DNA of 64,000 nucleotides, from positions 4,402,001-4,466,000 of the forward strand of contig JAQJZZ010000008.1 in the NCBI GenBank assembly GCA_030077755.1, written 5' to 3'. Position numbers and translations under genes: made by a program. The notes under the pieces are model-generated. The model worked only from the letters and a program-made list of their open reading frames with translations. It was not told where the DNA came from and did not search any database. Positions within the stretch are counted from its first letter, which is position 1, and each line of letters starts with the position of its first letter. Source of the DNA: Filosporella fistucella (lineage: Eukaryota; Ascomycota; Leotiomycetes; Helotiales). Below, in pieces: positions 21,724 through 32,695 of the stretch.

Positions 21724-22908
21724 TCACAAAATGATCATGGCCCCATTCAAAACACTCAACACACTCGCGGTGCCCCAGTCACTTCCCTCCTTCAATTTCC
21801 CGTACCAATTTGCAGAGTACAGCTCTCCAAACTTGGCATTCTTCTGTATCTGGTCATAGTTCGCCTTGAAGAACGCTTGAATTTTGCCCTTCAGATCAGC
21901 GGACACAGCACCCTTGCTACCAACACTGAAGTAGAAATCGAGGATATTTCGGAATAGGACGTCGCGCCATTGTACGGCATCGCTGCGGGCGATAAGGCCG
22001 GCTTCCTGATCTATGACTAGAGGGGCCGATGCGGCATTCCCGAAACCGCCTGTCGTGGCGCTGGTAACTGATTGAATGGCTTGGTCGAGGTACTTCTTGT
22101 CATTGGTGGTCATGTACATGCTTGTAAGCGCGCCGATGTAGACGCCTGTGTTGTAGGTGAGGGAGCCAAAATGTTTGGTGCAACCGCCCATGGTGTAAGA
22201 GTCGATATTCATGATTCCGGTTTTGTGGTCTAGCATCATCCTTGAGAGCCAATTGAGGGCGCTGTCTGTGGGACCTCGGAATGATTGATCACGAGTGAGA
22301 TCGAGTAGCCAGGCACCAACTTGGGCATAGAGAGAGGTTGAGATGGCGTTTAGTCCTGAATCGCCGTTCGAAGACCAGTAGACAGCACCGTCAACATCGC
22401 AATCTTTGGGAATTGCTGTATCTCGTACAATGCCTCCCTTCTTGACTGTTGTTCCTTGATCTGACTTGAAAACTTGGGCATTCGCACCAATAGCACGCCA
22501 TTGTTTCGCGGCTTGGACAATTAATTCTTGATGTCCATAATTCTGGTAAGCACGAATCATCGCAAGACACCACCATAATTGATCATCGTTGAAGTTGTTG
22601 GTACTGCCAACTTTCTGTTGTGCGGTAGGGTCCGTTGCGATAGTGAGTAGTGAAGCGCCAAATGATTCATACTTTTTGCTACTTTGCCAAAGATCGTTGT
22701 CCATAATATCGTTGTAAGCGTTTGCAGCGATCCAACCAGTAACATTAGTCCATTGTAATGATGACTTTGAGTATGATTTGTCCAGTGCGGTTATAGCGTT
22801 GGTGGCCACAGTGGCCAGTGTGGGGTTGACAGCACGGGGGAGATTCTCCGATCTGGAGAAGAGGGCGGCGATAGCGGTGCCAGTGATAGCACGAGTAGGA
22901 ATAATCAT
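21724..22908 (-). CDS. Glycoside hydrolase family 76-like alpha-1,6-mannanase
   Basis: A single-exon frame of 394 residues. It has the helical-barrel motifs of GH76: N-D-D-Q-L-W-W with the adjacent acidic pair used in catalysis (about residues 107-108), W-S-S-N-G-D at the middle, F-G-S-L-T-Y-N-T-G-V-Y-I-G-A-L, and the Trp-rich part near the C-terminus. Fungal GH76 proteins (Dcw1/Dfg5 type) cut or transfer alpha-1,6-mannose chains on wall glycoproteins or GPI anchors. The N-terminus is only weakly hydrophobic and there is no clear GPI signal at the C-terminus. So it is either a secreted soluble enzyme with a weak leader or a model missing a leader exon. Confidence 0.85.
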   Translation of the reverse strand: MIIPTRAITGTAIAALFSRSENLPRAVNPTLATVATNAITALDKSYSKSSLQWTNVTGWIAANAYNDIMDNDLWQSSKKYESFGASLLTIATDPTAQQKVGSTNNFNDDQLWWCLAMIRAYQNYGHQELIVQAAKQWRAIGANAQVFKSDQGTTVKKGGIVRDTAIPKDCDVDGAVYWSSNGDSGLNAISTSLYAQVGAWLLDLTRDQSFRGPTDSALNWLSRMMLDHKTGIMNIDSYTMGGCTKHFGSLTYNTGVYIGALTSMYMTTNDKKYLDQAIQSVTSATTGGFGNAASAPLVIDQEAGLIARSDAVQWRDVLFRNILDFYFSVGSKGAVSADLKGKIQAFFKANYDQIQKNAKFGELYSANWYGKLKEGSDWGTASVLSVLNGAMIIL

Positions 22909-24994
22909 ATTGACGTTGCTATGGTGTAGGAAACCCAGTTGAAGTGGTGATGTTGGTGTTTGAAGAGAAATTAGAAAGCGGATAAGGTTGATATAAGTGG
23001 AAAATGTGAATCAAGGCCACAGATCATGTCAATCGGTGAATGCTAAACACCTGTAGACTTCAAGTCTAATGGCACTGTCCAGGACTTGTGAGTCTGACTG
23101 TTGGCACTGCCAAGCTTATCAGCATTGCCTCTGTCCAGCAGAATACAAAATCCAACAAGCCAGGATGGATTGTAAAATGCGCAGCAAAGAAGAAAGTAAA
23201 AATAACGTGGAGTGATCCAACTGGAAGGATTTACAATGAATTATATGTGATGAGATATTATTCGAAGTCATGGTTCGAAACAGGCCAAGGGGATAAACAA
23301 ACAACTGAGCGGGAAACAAAACGTGGTGCGGTATTGGAGCTTCAGAAATCCCACATGCTTGGACTTTGCCAACAGTACCTGGCACAATCAGGGGAAGGGG
23401 GAGTTGAAACATTTATGATGCAGGGGAAATACTACGTTGGCGTTTATCCATTATGAATGCCGGAAGTGAGTTGGCGAGTTAGAGGAAGCGCGGTGAGAAA
23501 GTTGGCGACAACGCATTGACGTGAACCACAGGGATAATCACGTGGTTGACAGCTGTACAAATGGACCATAAAAGGGAATTTGAATGATGCCAATATTTAC
23601 GACCGAATTTCTGAGCATGGATTATCATCAATTCAGGAACTGGTGAGTCGCAATAGTCGACCAAGTATTGAAGGAGCAACAAGGCGTTGGAATCTTCTTA
23701 CAGCTGTGCCGCATTCGCCCCCAACGAGAGCCTTGCCGCTGCCTTTCACTAAATCTCGTCTAGAGACCCCAATGACCATGAACTATTCTCTGGGAGAATG
23801 ATATAGAAAGGTCCGAGTACAGCCTGAAGCATTTGATCCGCCACTTGACGAGAACTTGACGAAGTAGGCTGACGGTAGGTCCATGGATTCTGATGTTACC
23901 AGACCACATTGAAAGCGCTAAAATATGTCGGATATATGAAGAGATATAGATGAGGAGAGCTACACTTGTGAGCCTCGAACCGTTACACTCAGCCTATCAA
24001 TCGCTGGAGGGATCCGAAAGTTGGTGTTTGTCACACGGTGGCTATATTTAGACCGTTTGTGAGCGTTTCATGTTGCTCACTTAAGCTGAAGGAATATGGG
24101 TATGTGATTTGAAATGTAGTTGGAATGGCTATTTGAGTAGACAGCTCCCATATCATCGTTGTGTATTCATTGAGATGATTTATATGGTTGAGGCGGAGAA
24201 GCTGTAGGTCGGACGGCGGGGAAATATTATCCCATGGCTGGGCAAATATGGACATAGCCTACCTACTAATGACTAGAAAGCTGATCATGCAGATAATTGT
24301 GGGCTATGAGGAAAAGTCTCTACTTTGTTGCATGTCGCAGCATCTGATATATTGATGTCATTCTTCAGAGAACTGTTTATTGCATGTAGTGCATCCACCC
24401 AATTTATTGATGTCATGGACCAACGGAGCTTCGGACATGTAACTTCCTCTAGGGGAAGTGCCAAGGGAAGTACTTGACTTTATACTCAAGTTGGAGGGAA
24501 ACAATTCTATTATCGAGGTATCTGGGTGTCTGGGCGTCCAAACATAAAAGAGATGGCTGCCATTTATTTTAGAAATATGGCGAGCTGCGATCGAGTGATG
24601 GGTGGTAAGTTTGTGATGTAGCTTATCCTGGCGGGTTTCGGACTCGAAGTGAACGAATTATGATTGACTGTAGACAAATGTTTACAGATATATAAATATC
24701 AAGCTTGCCATGGAACAAACCTCTAAAAGTTCCCTTGTCTGCAATAGACTTTCGTGTAATTATTTATCCCCTTCTCACTTCCCTCCCTCTCCCTCCTCTC
24801 CATCGCCTTATCAGCAGCCTCTTATCGCAAGCGAGTCTCTCGACAGTCGCGTTGACCTCAAAACACCATTCACAACTTAGGTCAACAGACATTGACAGGC
24901 CCTTGCCGCTCGCGCTTTACCGCCTTCCCATACTCGAATTTGCGGTCGCAGATACATCAGAATGCTGTTATCCCTCGACTGAAAACACCTAACA
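22909..24994. other. Intergenic, 2.1 kb
   Basis: I see no supported gene. A frame at 23088-23456 begins with GTG and has no recognisable domain. A TATA-like ATATATAAATA lies near 24688, about 300 bases before the Far11 start. An imperfect short duplication lies at 24328-24416. Confidence 0.35.
24328..24416. repeat. Imperfect short direct duplication
   Basis: Two blocks begin TTGCATGT and TTGCATGT-like (24328 and near 24380) and both end in TATTGATGTCAT. The second ends near 24416. The period is roughly 53 bases. Confidence 0.4.
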
Positions 24995-27900
24995 ATGGCC
25001 TCCATGTGGTCCTCGAAAGTCCCCGATCCTTCAAAAGATGTAGCAGATGTCGCGGATACAGGTCTTGCAGATGTTGGTCTTCCAGCTCCACAGCCTGGCG
25101 GTGTTCCTATGGGTCGCCCGCAGCTCCAGCGAAATCAACCGCAACCTCCACCACCTCACCAGCCGCCTCCTCCTCCTGCTCCCCAGCAGGTAGGGAATCC
25201 CAATGACTCCTTGTCTTTGATGCAACTAAGGAGGATTGTTACCGAGTTTCCCAAGTCTGAACCTATCGCATATGCTTTCACGTATGCAGATACATCATCT
25301 TTTGAAGAGGAGGTCAATGAATGGTTCTCATACAATGAAGCAGAGTACAAAAGACTACATCGCGCAAGGGATACATTCGAAAGGCGGTGGAAGAAATTTG
25401 CTGGAAAACCGTGGCTGGAAACACCGGAGGAGAAGCGGAAGGAGTTTGTGGAGCAAGAGGTAAATGGACTCAAAGCGACTGACCTGCGGCGGCGATGTAA
25501 AGATTTGCAGACCATTTTACATATTGTCCTGGGAGTATGGGATGAATCGGGAGAGAAGCTTGAAGGAACGAAGCCGAACATCTCTGCCACACCCACACAA
25601 CTCGATAACATGAAATTGGGAATATGTCTTGTTGCAGAATGTTGTGGAATTCCGTTGTTAGTCGAGGTCATGCAAAATGCATTTAAGAGACTTTGGGATG
25701 AAGATTTCCGAGAAACGAAGCTTTTGGAGGAAGACATACCCTTTATCCAGGACGAACTGGACAATGTTACCACGATCATATATCTCATAATTGAAGGTGC
25801 CCGAGGAAATCTTGAAAAGTTGGCTCCCACTCGAAAGATACTACGTATGTAGCTTACTGCTTGCACAATTCATGTACTCACCGATGTAGGCGAACTATCC
25901 CCGAGCATAGTGGATTATTTCGTTACAATCACAGCAAGGCTACGATGGGACGAAGCGAATGAACTCCCACAGACGAGAGTAGGTTTCGCATCCTTTCAAA
26001 GGCTCTTCTAACTTATTAGATATTTTTGTTATTCTGGAAATCGATCCTCTTAGTATTTGGAGGAGCACCGGAGGTCGATGAAGTAAAGCAGGCTACCAGC
26101 GAATTAAGACATCTGAATAGTGAAGGTGGGAAAATAATTACGGCTTCACCACTGGATTATCACATCTTCCGTCAAGAAATCACATCAAAGTACCCCGCGT
26201 ATACCCCGCCCCCACCATTATTACCATTAGAACCAGACAACAATTCCATATTACCGCCTCTTCCTAATCGACCAAGCAGGGCGAACGGGGCAAATGGTAT
26301 CATTCCGCCACCGATGAATGTGAATAGTAGCGGAGCTTCAATTCTTCATCAACCGGTACATATTGCAACTCCTGCTCCATCACCCCCACCGTCACCACCT
26401 GTAGGCGGAAAAGCAGGAAAAAAGCAAAATTATCAAACAAATCAAAACTTCCCATTCATGTATCCTCCCCTGGATAGCACCAGTAACAGTGCTGGTGGAA
26501 AGGGTGCAGCAGGTTTACAAGAGCTGTTGGTTGGTCGAAAGTGGGAGGGAAGTGACATCCCAAGATCAATTCTCGAAGCTGGTGATCTATTCTCATCACG
26601 AATGCGCATGACTAGAGCTATGCGGCAATTATGGAATGAGAGAGAGAAATTCCTCAAGTTTGAACGGGGCTGGGATGGTGACGATGATGATGTGGAGGAG
26701 CTTGATCTTGAGACTATTCTTTCGAAGAAATTGTCTCTCCATGAAACAAGACACATCAAGCCTGAGGTTGACTACGGACCAAATGCTGATATCACCGATG
26801 AAATTAAGAGGAAGCTGGACAATATCGAACAATTTTACGTAAGTCGCTTCTGAATTGAAAGTCAGCCTACTTACACCTTGCAGCAAGATTCACTACCGCA
26901 TCTTCAATCATTGGTCATTGTTCTTCTAAAAGCAATATTAGCGAATGTCACAGCTCTCATCACACAGCCAATGGGGCAAGGACTTGCTCCTGGATTCAGA
27001 TCGGAGATAAATCTTCGTGCCAATGGTGCTCAAGGCCAGAGGCAACAAGATCCTGCTAGTATCCCTCTACCAAACGCTATTGATCCCGCAGAGTTGCCGA
27101 TTGAGGAGATTGAAGCTATGAGATCCCGTGAAATTACTGCCAAGGCTGTATCAGGTATACTACTTATTCTTCTGAAATGGTTCAAGGTTTCACGTAAGCA
27201 TTCTCTGCCCTGCCTGCCATCATACTAAACAATGTAGATATACTAAAATTTGAATACCTCACACAATTACTTCTTGACTCAAATTATCTCCCACTTGTGT
27301 TAAAGCTGTTTGCCCATCAGGAGATTGAGAAAGTCGTGGACAGCAAAACTGATCGCGACGAGATGAGGTCAGTATTACCAATTTGCATGTAATCAATTGC
27401 TGACGAAACAGTTTCTTCGCTTTCTGCAATGCAAACTCAAAACACATTATCCTTGAGCCAGAACAAGAAAGCGACGATGATGCTGCACCTCCACCAATAA
27501 AAATGAACCGAGAACTACCAGTTGCCGACCCAGAACCAAATTTACCCGCCCTTGCTTTCCAAGAAGGCCAACATGCTGGTAAACGCGATATACCCGAGGT
27601 TGACGAACTTGGTTATCCTACCAATGAACCACCCTTGGAACCAATTACAGAATTCTCCTGGCGGAATTTCTACTCGTCAATCAATTTTCTTCGCATCATG
27701 CAAAAGATTTGCAAGAATAAAGCCCATCGAAATCTCCTCCTCGTCCAATATAAATCTTCAAATATCCTGAAGAAATCGTTAAAGATACCCCAACCAGAAC
27801 TTCGTCTTTACACTTTGAAGCTGTTTAAGAACCAGGTGCCGTACTGTGGTAGGAAATGGAGGCAGGGAAATATGCGTGTCATTACAGCAGTGTACCTTCA

Positions 27901-28171
27901 TTGTCGACCCGAACTCCGCGATGATTGGTTAGCAGGAAGTGATGTTGATGCCGAGGTAGAGGAAGCGCTTCCTTTGGAACAAGCACTTCGAGCTCTTACC
28001 CACTGGCATAACATTAAACGCTACCCCGATCAAATGGGCGCTGACACCAAGTTACTAGAGGAAGAGCATGATTTCTTCATCCGCGAACTAGAGAAGATGG
28101 AGTGGATCGAAGAAGGCATGGAAGGTGAGAGCGTGGCGGATAGCGGATGGGATGGTGTCAGTAATTGGTGA
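24995..28171 (+). CDS. FAR11: STRIPAK complex subunit Far11/STRIP (HAM-2/PRO22-like)
   Basis: Six exons, 24995-25844, 25890-25978, 26020-26838, 26884-27193, 27238-27367 and 27412-28171, give 985 residues with all phases consistent. A Pro/Gln-rich leader is followed by the N-terminal N1221-type helical region (W-F-S-Y-N-E, L-G-I-C-L-V-A-E-C-C-G-I-P), a Pro-rich insert, and a C-terminal DUF3402-type region ending L-K-L-F-K-N-Q-V-P-Y-C-G-R-K-W and W-L-A-G-S-D-V-D-A-E. STRIP1/2, yeast Far11 and Neurospora HAM-2 are scaffold subunits of the striatin phosphatase-kinase complex at the nuclear envelope/ER. In filamentous fungi they are needed for hyphal fusion and fruiting-body development. This is one of the firmest calls in the window. 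Confidence 0.93.
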
Positions 28172-28885
28172 TTTGTCATTGAATCGAGCATGGCATAATG
28201 TTGACTCGCAAGGCATTAATATGATGTGAGATGTGATACCTTTCTTCATAATTTGTTGCATGTCGCATTTATTCTCCGGGTGTTTGTGGGAAACGATGTT
28301 TCTTTTCCTGTCATGTTTCTTTTGTTTTCTTTTTTCATCTTTCACCTGTTCTGGCTGCGGCGCGCTTAGTGGCGGGTAGGATTAAGTGGCTTGCTTTGTT
28401 TGGTTTGAGGTGGGATGGTGTTGCTTGGATGTGGGCTGTCAAGGGGAAGTTTGTTTCGAGGGGATGTCTTTAAGTGGAGAGAAGGATTTTAAGGGTTTGA
28501 TGTCGGATGAACTTGTTTCAGGGTTCGGACGAGGCTCTGGGCTGAAGTTTGAAGGTATGATCTTTTCTTGGCATGAACTATGTCAATCTAGGGTTATCTC
28601 TCATGGTATCTTCTAGGAGGGTCAGAAGGTTGGGAGCTTTAGATGGGAAAGGAGAGGAAATCGACTGGTCACGTGATGTTATGTTTAAGCTCTCGTTGAA
28701 ACAAAGCGATTATCATGAAACGTTTGTGCCTTGGGTAAAGAGGAGACAGGCAGACAAATTGTAATCGACTTGTTGTTAACTTCTCCAGTCATAGGTATTA
28801 TAATTCAGAAACTCCTTCGCCAAGACTCGATACCATTCCACATTCCAAACCCCAAATGACTCAAACCCTTTTCTTCTCCAGTATC
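28172..28885. other. Intergenic, nothing recognised
   Basis: This 714-base spacer lies between convergent genes. G/T-rich stretches are present at 28350-28560, with no recognisable coding or RNA content. Confidence 0.35.
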
Positions 28886-29566
28886 TCATTCATTCACTTT
28901 CTTCTTCTCTCCCCCTCTTTCATACACCTTCCCCATACCTTCATTAACCATTTCCTTAACCCACCCAATCCCATCATCCATCCAAGTCTGAAATCCCAGC
29001 TTCATCCCATCCATCTCTAGTCCTTCCTTATCAATTGACCCCAACGTGATATCGCAATATGGCCCCCAATTATTACTCTTACTCACTTCACCTGGTGCGC
29101 CAAGATATAAGAACGAAATCGGGGTACCGCATCTCCCACAGAAAGTTCGCTCAGATTCTTCAGAGCTTTTGAATCCTCTTACATGAGTCTTCGACTCAAG
29201 TTCAGCAGAAGGAGAAAGATATTCTGCAGCAGAGACTTTGATTTTTTCGCCCCCTTCCTTCAGCTTCCCATCTCTCTTCTCCTCCCCTGCTTGACCTCGA
29301 ACGGCCAACTCAAACTCTGCCCAAGCTTGCGGAAAGATAAACCAGCACATAACCACATTTCCCGCCACCGCTCGACATGAATCACAATGATCCACTGAAA
29401 CAAGAGGTAATCGTTCATTAATCTCATTTCTGGGCCCGATTTCTCTTGTTGGTATGCTGGGAATTTTGGGCCGTAGAGATAGTTCTGGGATGGAGAGTGT
29501 GTAGCGGATTGAGTGGCAGAAACAGCCCCCTGTTAAAGTGAAAGGGGTTTTTGGGAGAGTGGACAT
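28886..29566 (-). CDS. GFA/CENP-V-like zinc-binding protein
   Basis: A single exon of 226 residues. The zinc ligands of the glutathione-dependent formaldehyde-activating (GFA) fold are in place: C-F-C at 15-17, C-D-S-C at 61-64 and C-G-R-C-G at 143-147, together with G-G-C at the N-terminus and G-T-P-I after the last pair. The acidic-basic insert at about 90-125 is longer than in bacterial Gfa. Family members either speed S-hydroxymethylglutathione formation or have unknown thiol-linked roles, and fungal genomes carry many. The substrate is not predictable here. The ATG at 29566 directly precedes the domain. Confidence 0.85.
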   Translation of the reverse strand: MSTLPKTPFTLTGGCFCHSIRYTLSIPELSLRPKIPSIPTREIGPRNEINERLPLVSVDHCDSCRAVAGNVVMCWFIFPQAWAEFELAVRGQAGEEKRDGKLKEGGEKIKVSAAEYLSPSAELESKTHVRGFKSSEESERTFCGRCGTPISFLYLGAPGEVSKSNNWGPYCDITLGSIDKEGLEMDGMKLGFQTWMDDGIGWVKEMVNEGMGKVYERGGEKKKVNE

Positions 29567-30354
29567 ATTGATTCTGAATTTATAAAGAGAAGTATGTGGT
29601 GTGCAATTACTAGATATTGGTGATGGAATAGAGAATGTGGTGGGGTAGTCACGGGTTTTATATGCGGGGCCATCTTCAGATTGTGGTGGATTGTTTGGCC
29701 GTGATTATGGTGAGTCATTCTCAGTCATTGAATAGGGTTTAATTAAATGTAATGGAAAATAAGAACGTACATTTAGTGGCTTGCGATATCTAGGATTATC
29801 ATACTGCGGGTATATTGTCGTTTCGTCCCGAGCATCAATTGTCAATGACCTAAACTATTGCCGTGTCTTGGCAAAATAAGCCGGGAGAAGGTCCACCCTT
29901 GGCTACAACCTCAAAGACGATTATGTGTAGCTGAAAATGGCCTAGCATTCCGTGGTCATAACACGTCGGACTCTGCCCTTTTGGAGAAGATCTGGTGGCG
30001 GAACTTCTATGAACTCGTCCTCCTCCTCAACCAAAACTCCGCCCGATTGTGATGCTAATGAGCACATGTGTTCTCCTTATATTCTTATATAATCATTCGA
30101 AAAGGGTCAAGACTGGCATATTCGTGTTCATTGAGAATAGTTCTTCTATATGACAACAAAATAAAGCGGCAGTGAGTAGTTGATGACATCAAAACCCATT
30201 CGGTAATCTGATAATTTCAAAACTCAGCTTTGAGGGACTTCAATGCTGTAGAAGGAGTCCCAATAAGACACATGTTGAGGATCACACCTCAGGCTAAGTA
30301 ACCAGTGTTCGTTGTAAGTCTTCCTTATGGAAGAACGCATTGTTTCCATTGTGC
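29567..30354. other. Intergenic, nothing recognised
   Basis: This 788-base stretch holds the upstream region of the GFA-like gene and the 3' flank of the MGMT gene. Frames on either strand show no family signature. Confidence 0.35.
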
Positions 30355-30791
30355 TCAAATTTTGAAATCGTGCCACCATTTTTGTTCGTCTATCAATCTT
30401 CCATTCTCGTCGAATAAAACTCCTTCGCTTTCTAACAATCTCAATTTCTCCGCTTGATTGATACCAGATGGTGCATCTTGAGGTTCACCTTTGAATCCAC
30501 CGATAGACTGCTTCAAGTTAGCTCTTCAGGCTTTCTTTCATTTTATGTCATGCAACTTACTCCATCTGCACAAATAATTCTATGGCATGGAACTTCGGGG
30601 GCAAATGGATTTCGTCTTAGAGCTCCGCCAACAGCTCGAGGGGAGGAAGATAATGCATGCGAGAGAGCAGCGTACGATGAGATTCTGCCTTTTGGAATCT
30701 GACCCAGCAGAGCATAGACTTTCTAGACCTCGGTTAATTGGCGATGAAGAGGAGGGAGGTTTGCCACCTTTTGATATTCTGTAACCGCCAT
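30355..30791 (-). CDS. MGT1: Methylated-DNA--protein-cysteine S-methyltransferase (O6-MGMT), short form
   Basis: Three exons on the minus strand, 30791-30768 (only 8 codons), 30722-30561 and 30507-30355, give 112 residues. The first join makes E-Y-Q-K-K-V-Y-A-L-L-G-Q-I-P-K-G, the usual start of the DNA-binding domain. The acceptor is preceded by an ATTAAC branch-like motif. The arginine finger S-P-R-A-V-G (Arg37), Asn46 in R-R-N-P, the acceptor cysteine Cys54 in P-C-H-R, and G-G-F with L-L-E-S-E-G near the C-terminus are all present. It removes alkyl groups from O6 of guanine onto Cys54, a one-time reaction. The N-terminal ribonuclease-like domain of larger MGMTs is absent. It is divergent from the N-Ada/AraC gene. 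Confidence 0.87.
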
Positions 30792-31098
30792 ATCGTCTTC
30801 ACAAATATGAAATTTGAAAGTGTATCGGAAAATATAATGAACATAACTTGTCTGCATTATATATCTGTATCTACGCGATGGGCTGGAGTCACTTGGAGTC
30901 CAACAGAGTAGCTGATTCGTCACTTCCGGAGCAACTTGCGCTGAGTCAGCACTCGGCAGCTAAATCGAACAACATCATTCGCAACTTCTATCACAACAAA
31001 ATTACAATTCCATCTGATGCCTTAAACGCCCAATTATTAAACTATTCTTGACGTTCAAATCTCTGTGACTGATTGATACACATTTTTCCTCGCGCAAG
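30792..31098. promoter_or_regulatory. Bidirectional promoter of the MGMT / N-Ada pair
   Basis: 307 bases separate the two start codons. CTTGCGC at 30935-30941 and its inverse GCGCAAG at 31092-31098 (directly before the N-Ada ATG) form an inverted pair. The GCGCAA core is reminiscent of bacterial Ada-box sequences. A TGAGTCA site (Gcn4/AP-1 type) lies at 30942-30948, touching the first copy. Function is inferred. Confidence 0.4.
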
Positions 31099-31785
31099 AT
31101 GGCTTTCATCACCTCGAACAGTCGCTGGACAGCACTACAGTCACGAGACCCCGCAGCTGCGAATGCCTTCATTTATAGCGTGAGAACGACCAAGATCTAT
31201 TGCAGACCCACATGTCCCTCACGACTCGCAAGACGCAGCAATATTGTTTACCATGATACTGCCGAAGAAGCAGAAGCAGATGGATATCGAGCTTGCAAAA
31301 GATGCCGTCCAAATTTGAGCAAGCATGAAGGGGATTCTCAAATCCTTGCTGTAAGAAAGATTTGTCGGATATTGCAAGAAGAACCTTATACCGGAGTGAA
31401 ATTAAGTGTGAAAGAATTGGCAGCTCGAGGGGGGATGACCGAAAGCCACTTTTGTAGAGTGTTTAAGAAACTTATGGGAGTGACAATTGGAGGCTTCAGG
31501 AAGACATTGAACGCCCCCGATCAGTCTCCTAGTCCAGAGAGATCATCAGAAGACGAAATTATCACTCCATCAACCTCTAACGGCATCTTAAATCATTTCG
31601 CGGATGTCGGAACCTCACTGGATTCACGGCCGTCAGCATTAGACATTTTTGATGAAGAACTTTACTCCAGCTTACATCCTCCCTATGACACCTGGACCAT
31701 GGCCCAGCTTTGCGATTGTCCATTTATCGCGGGTCCTGAAAATATATTCGATGCAACTTTCGAGTTCGTGGATTTCGAAAGATGA
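31099..31785 (+). CDS. N-Ada methylphosphotriester-DNA methyltransferase / AraC-type regulator
   Basis: A single exon of 228 residues. Residues 5-75 are the Ada zinc domain with four cysteines, Y-C-R-P-T-C (Cys35, Cys39) and A-C-K-R-C (Cys66, Cys69). In Escherichia coli Ada the first of these takes a methyl group from DNA phosphotriesters, which switches on DNA binding. Residues about 102-138 form one AraC helix-turn-helix (S-V-K-E-L-A through H-F-C-R-V-F-K-K-L-M-G). The second AraC helix-turn-helix of Ada is not apparent, and an acidic Ser-rich tail follows that could act as a fungal activation region. The C-terminal MGMT domain of E. coli Ada is absent but is encoded divergently next door, as in the separate AdaA and AdaB proteins of Bacillus. 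It should be nuclear. Confidence 0.9.
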   Translation: MAFITSNSRWTALQSRDPAAANAFIYSVRTTKIYCRPTCPSRLARRSNIVYHDTAEEAEADGYRACKRCRPNLSKHEGDSQILAVRKICRILQEEPYTGVKLSVKELAARGGMTESHFCRVFKKLMGVTIGGFRKTLNAPDQSPSPERSSEDEIITPSTSNGILNHFADVGTSLDSRPSALDIFDEELYSSLHPPYDTWTMAQLCDCPFIAGPENIFDATFEFVDFER

Positions 31786-32072
31786 TATCATGGAGGGCAC
31801 TTTAGCCCCAACGTGAGCTGGAGTCTCGCGCTACTAAAACCACCCGAAGTGGCACCAAGTTTCCTTGTGAATTGATTTCATCCTGCTTATTTATCGAGAA
31901 TTCGTTTTCCTCAATAACCCATTCACTTCTTGAAACACAATGCACGTAAGAAAAGATGTTTCGTCGCGCGAGCAAGAACTCAAAAACTGCCGCCACCATG
32001 GCTGAGTAATGCGTACCAATAGCGAAAGCTCTAACAAGAAATCTCTAGAAGGCTGCCATAAGGATCCAAGGA

Positions 32073-32695
32073 ATGGCCGACTCTCCCAAGGCAGTTACAC
32101 CCAAAGAATTCATATTTTTTGCACAACCTCCAGCGGAACTTCGCAGAAAAATTATCTAAATCGCAGCACGAAATCATAGTTCTCAGCTTGCCCGAATTTA
32201 TCCATCCCAAACAAATGCATCTGTTTTTAAGAATGGCTTCGAAGTATTCCACATCCATTTATGCATGTCAGTCGAGAACGGAGGGACGAATTCACCCGGC
32301 AATTTCCACTAACGCTTTCAGTTCACCATGAGATAGATGAGAGCATGGTTTCGCCACCTACAGTATATTTCAGGCCAAAGACGGATCTTTTGTTCATACC
32401 TTCGGAGCTACTCTCAAGAGAAGAGATTCATCTTCCAGATCTCAAAGAGTTATCCAGCTTTGTGCTTAGCTGGCGGTTTCAGGATAGTCTAGATTCTGAA
32501 AGCCCATTGATTAGGCACCTTTATGATACCCGGTCTGATATTTATGTCCAATTCGAAGCCTTCACCGACAAGCTGTTCGAACAGCTAAGGAAGAGTCAGA
32601 AAAGAAAAGCGAAAAAGATGCTATCGATTCGGACCACCAACCCCTGTTGGTACGAAGATCGCTGGACTGCGAACATACTAGATTCTGAAATCTAG
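32073..32695 (+). pseudogene. Decayed 2EXR-domain gene
   Basis: From the ATG at 32073 the frame reads F-I-F-F-A-Q-P-P-A-E-L-R-R-K-I-I, then a TAA where 2EXR proteins have Trp, then I-A-A-R-N-H. Near 32260 the homologous reading moves to another frame and continues H-V-S-R-E-R-R-D-E-F and P-P-T-V-Y-F-R-P-K-T-D-L-L-F, typical of the family's second block, to a stop at 32695. One nonsense codon and one frameshift make it a pseudogene. 2EXR proteins are an expanded fungal family of unknown role. The following 400 bases hold further coding-like fragments in several frames. Confidence 0.65.

Noticed and set aside
23088..23456. 122-codon plus-strand frame
   Set aside because: It starts with GTG, has no domain and no splice partners.
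25156..25866. 236-codon minus-strand frame
   Set aside because: It is antisense to the first exon of the Far11 gene.
30723..30791. MGMT as a pseudogene with an in-frame TAG
   Set aside because: A 45-base intron with a branch-like motif removes the TAG and restores the family's normal E-Y-Q-K-K-V-Y start.
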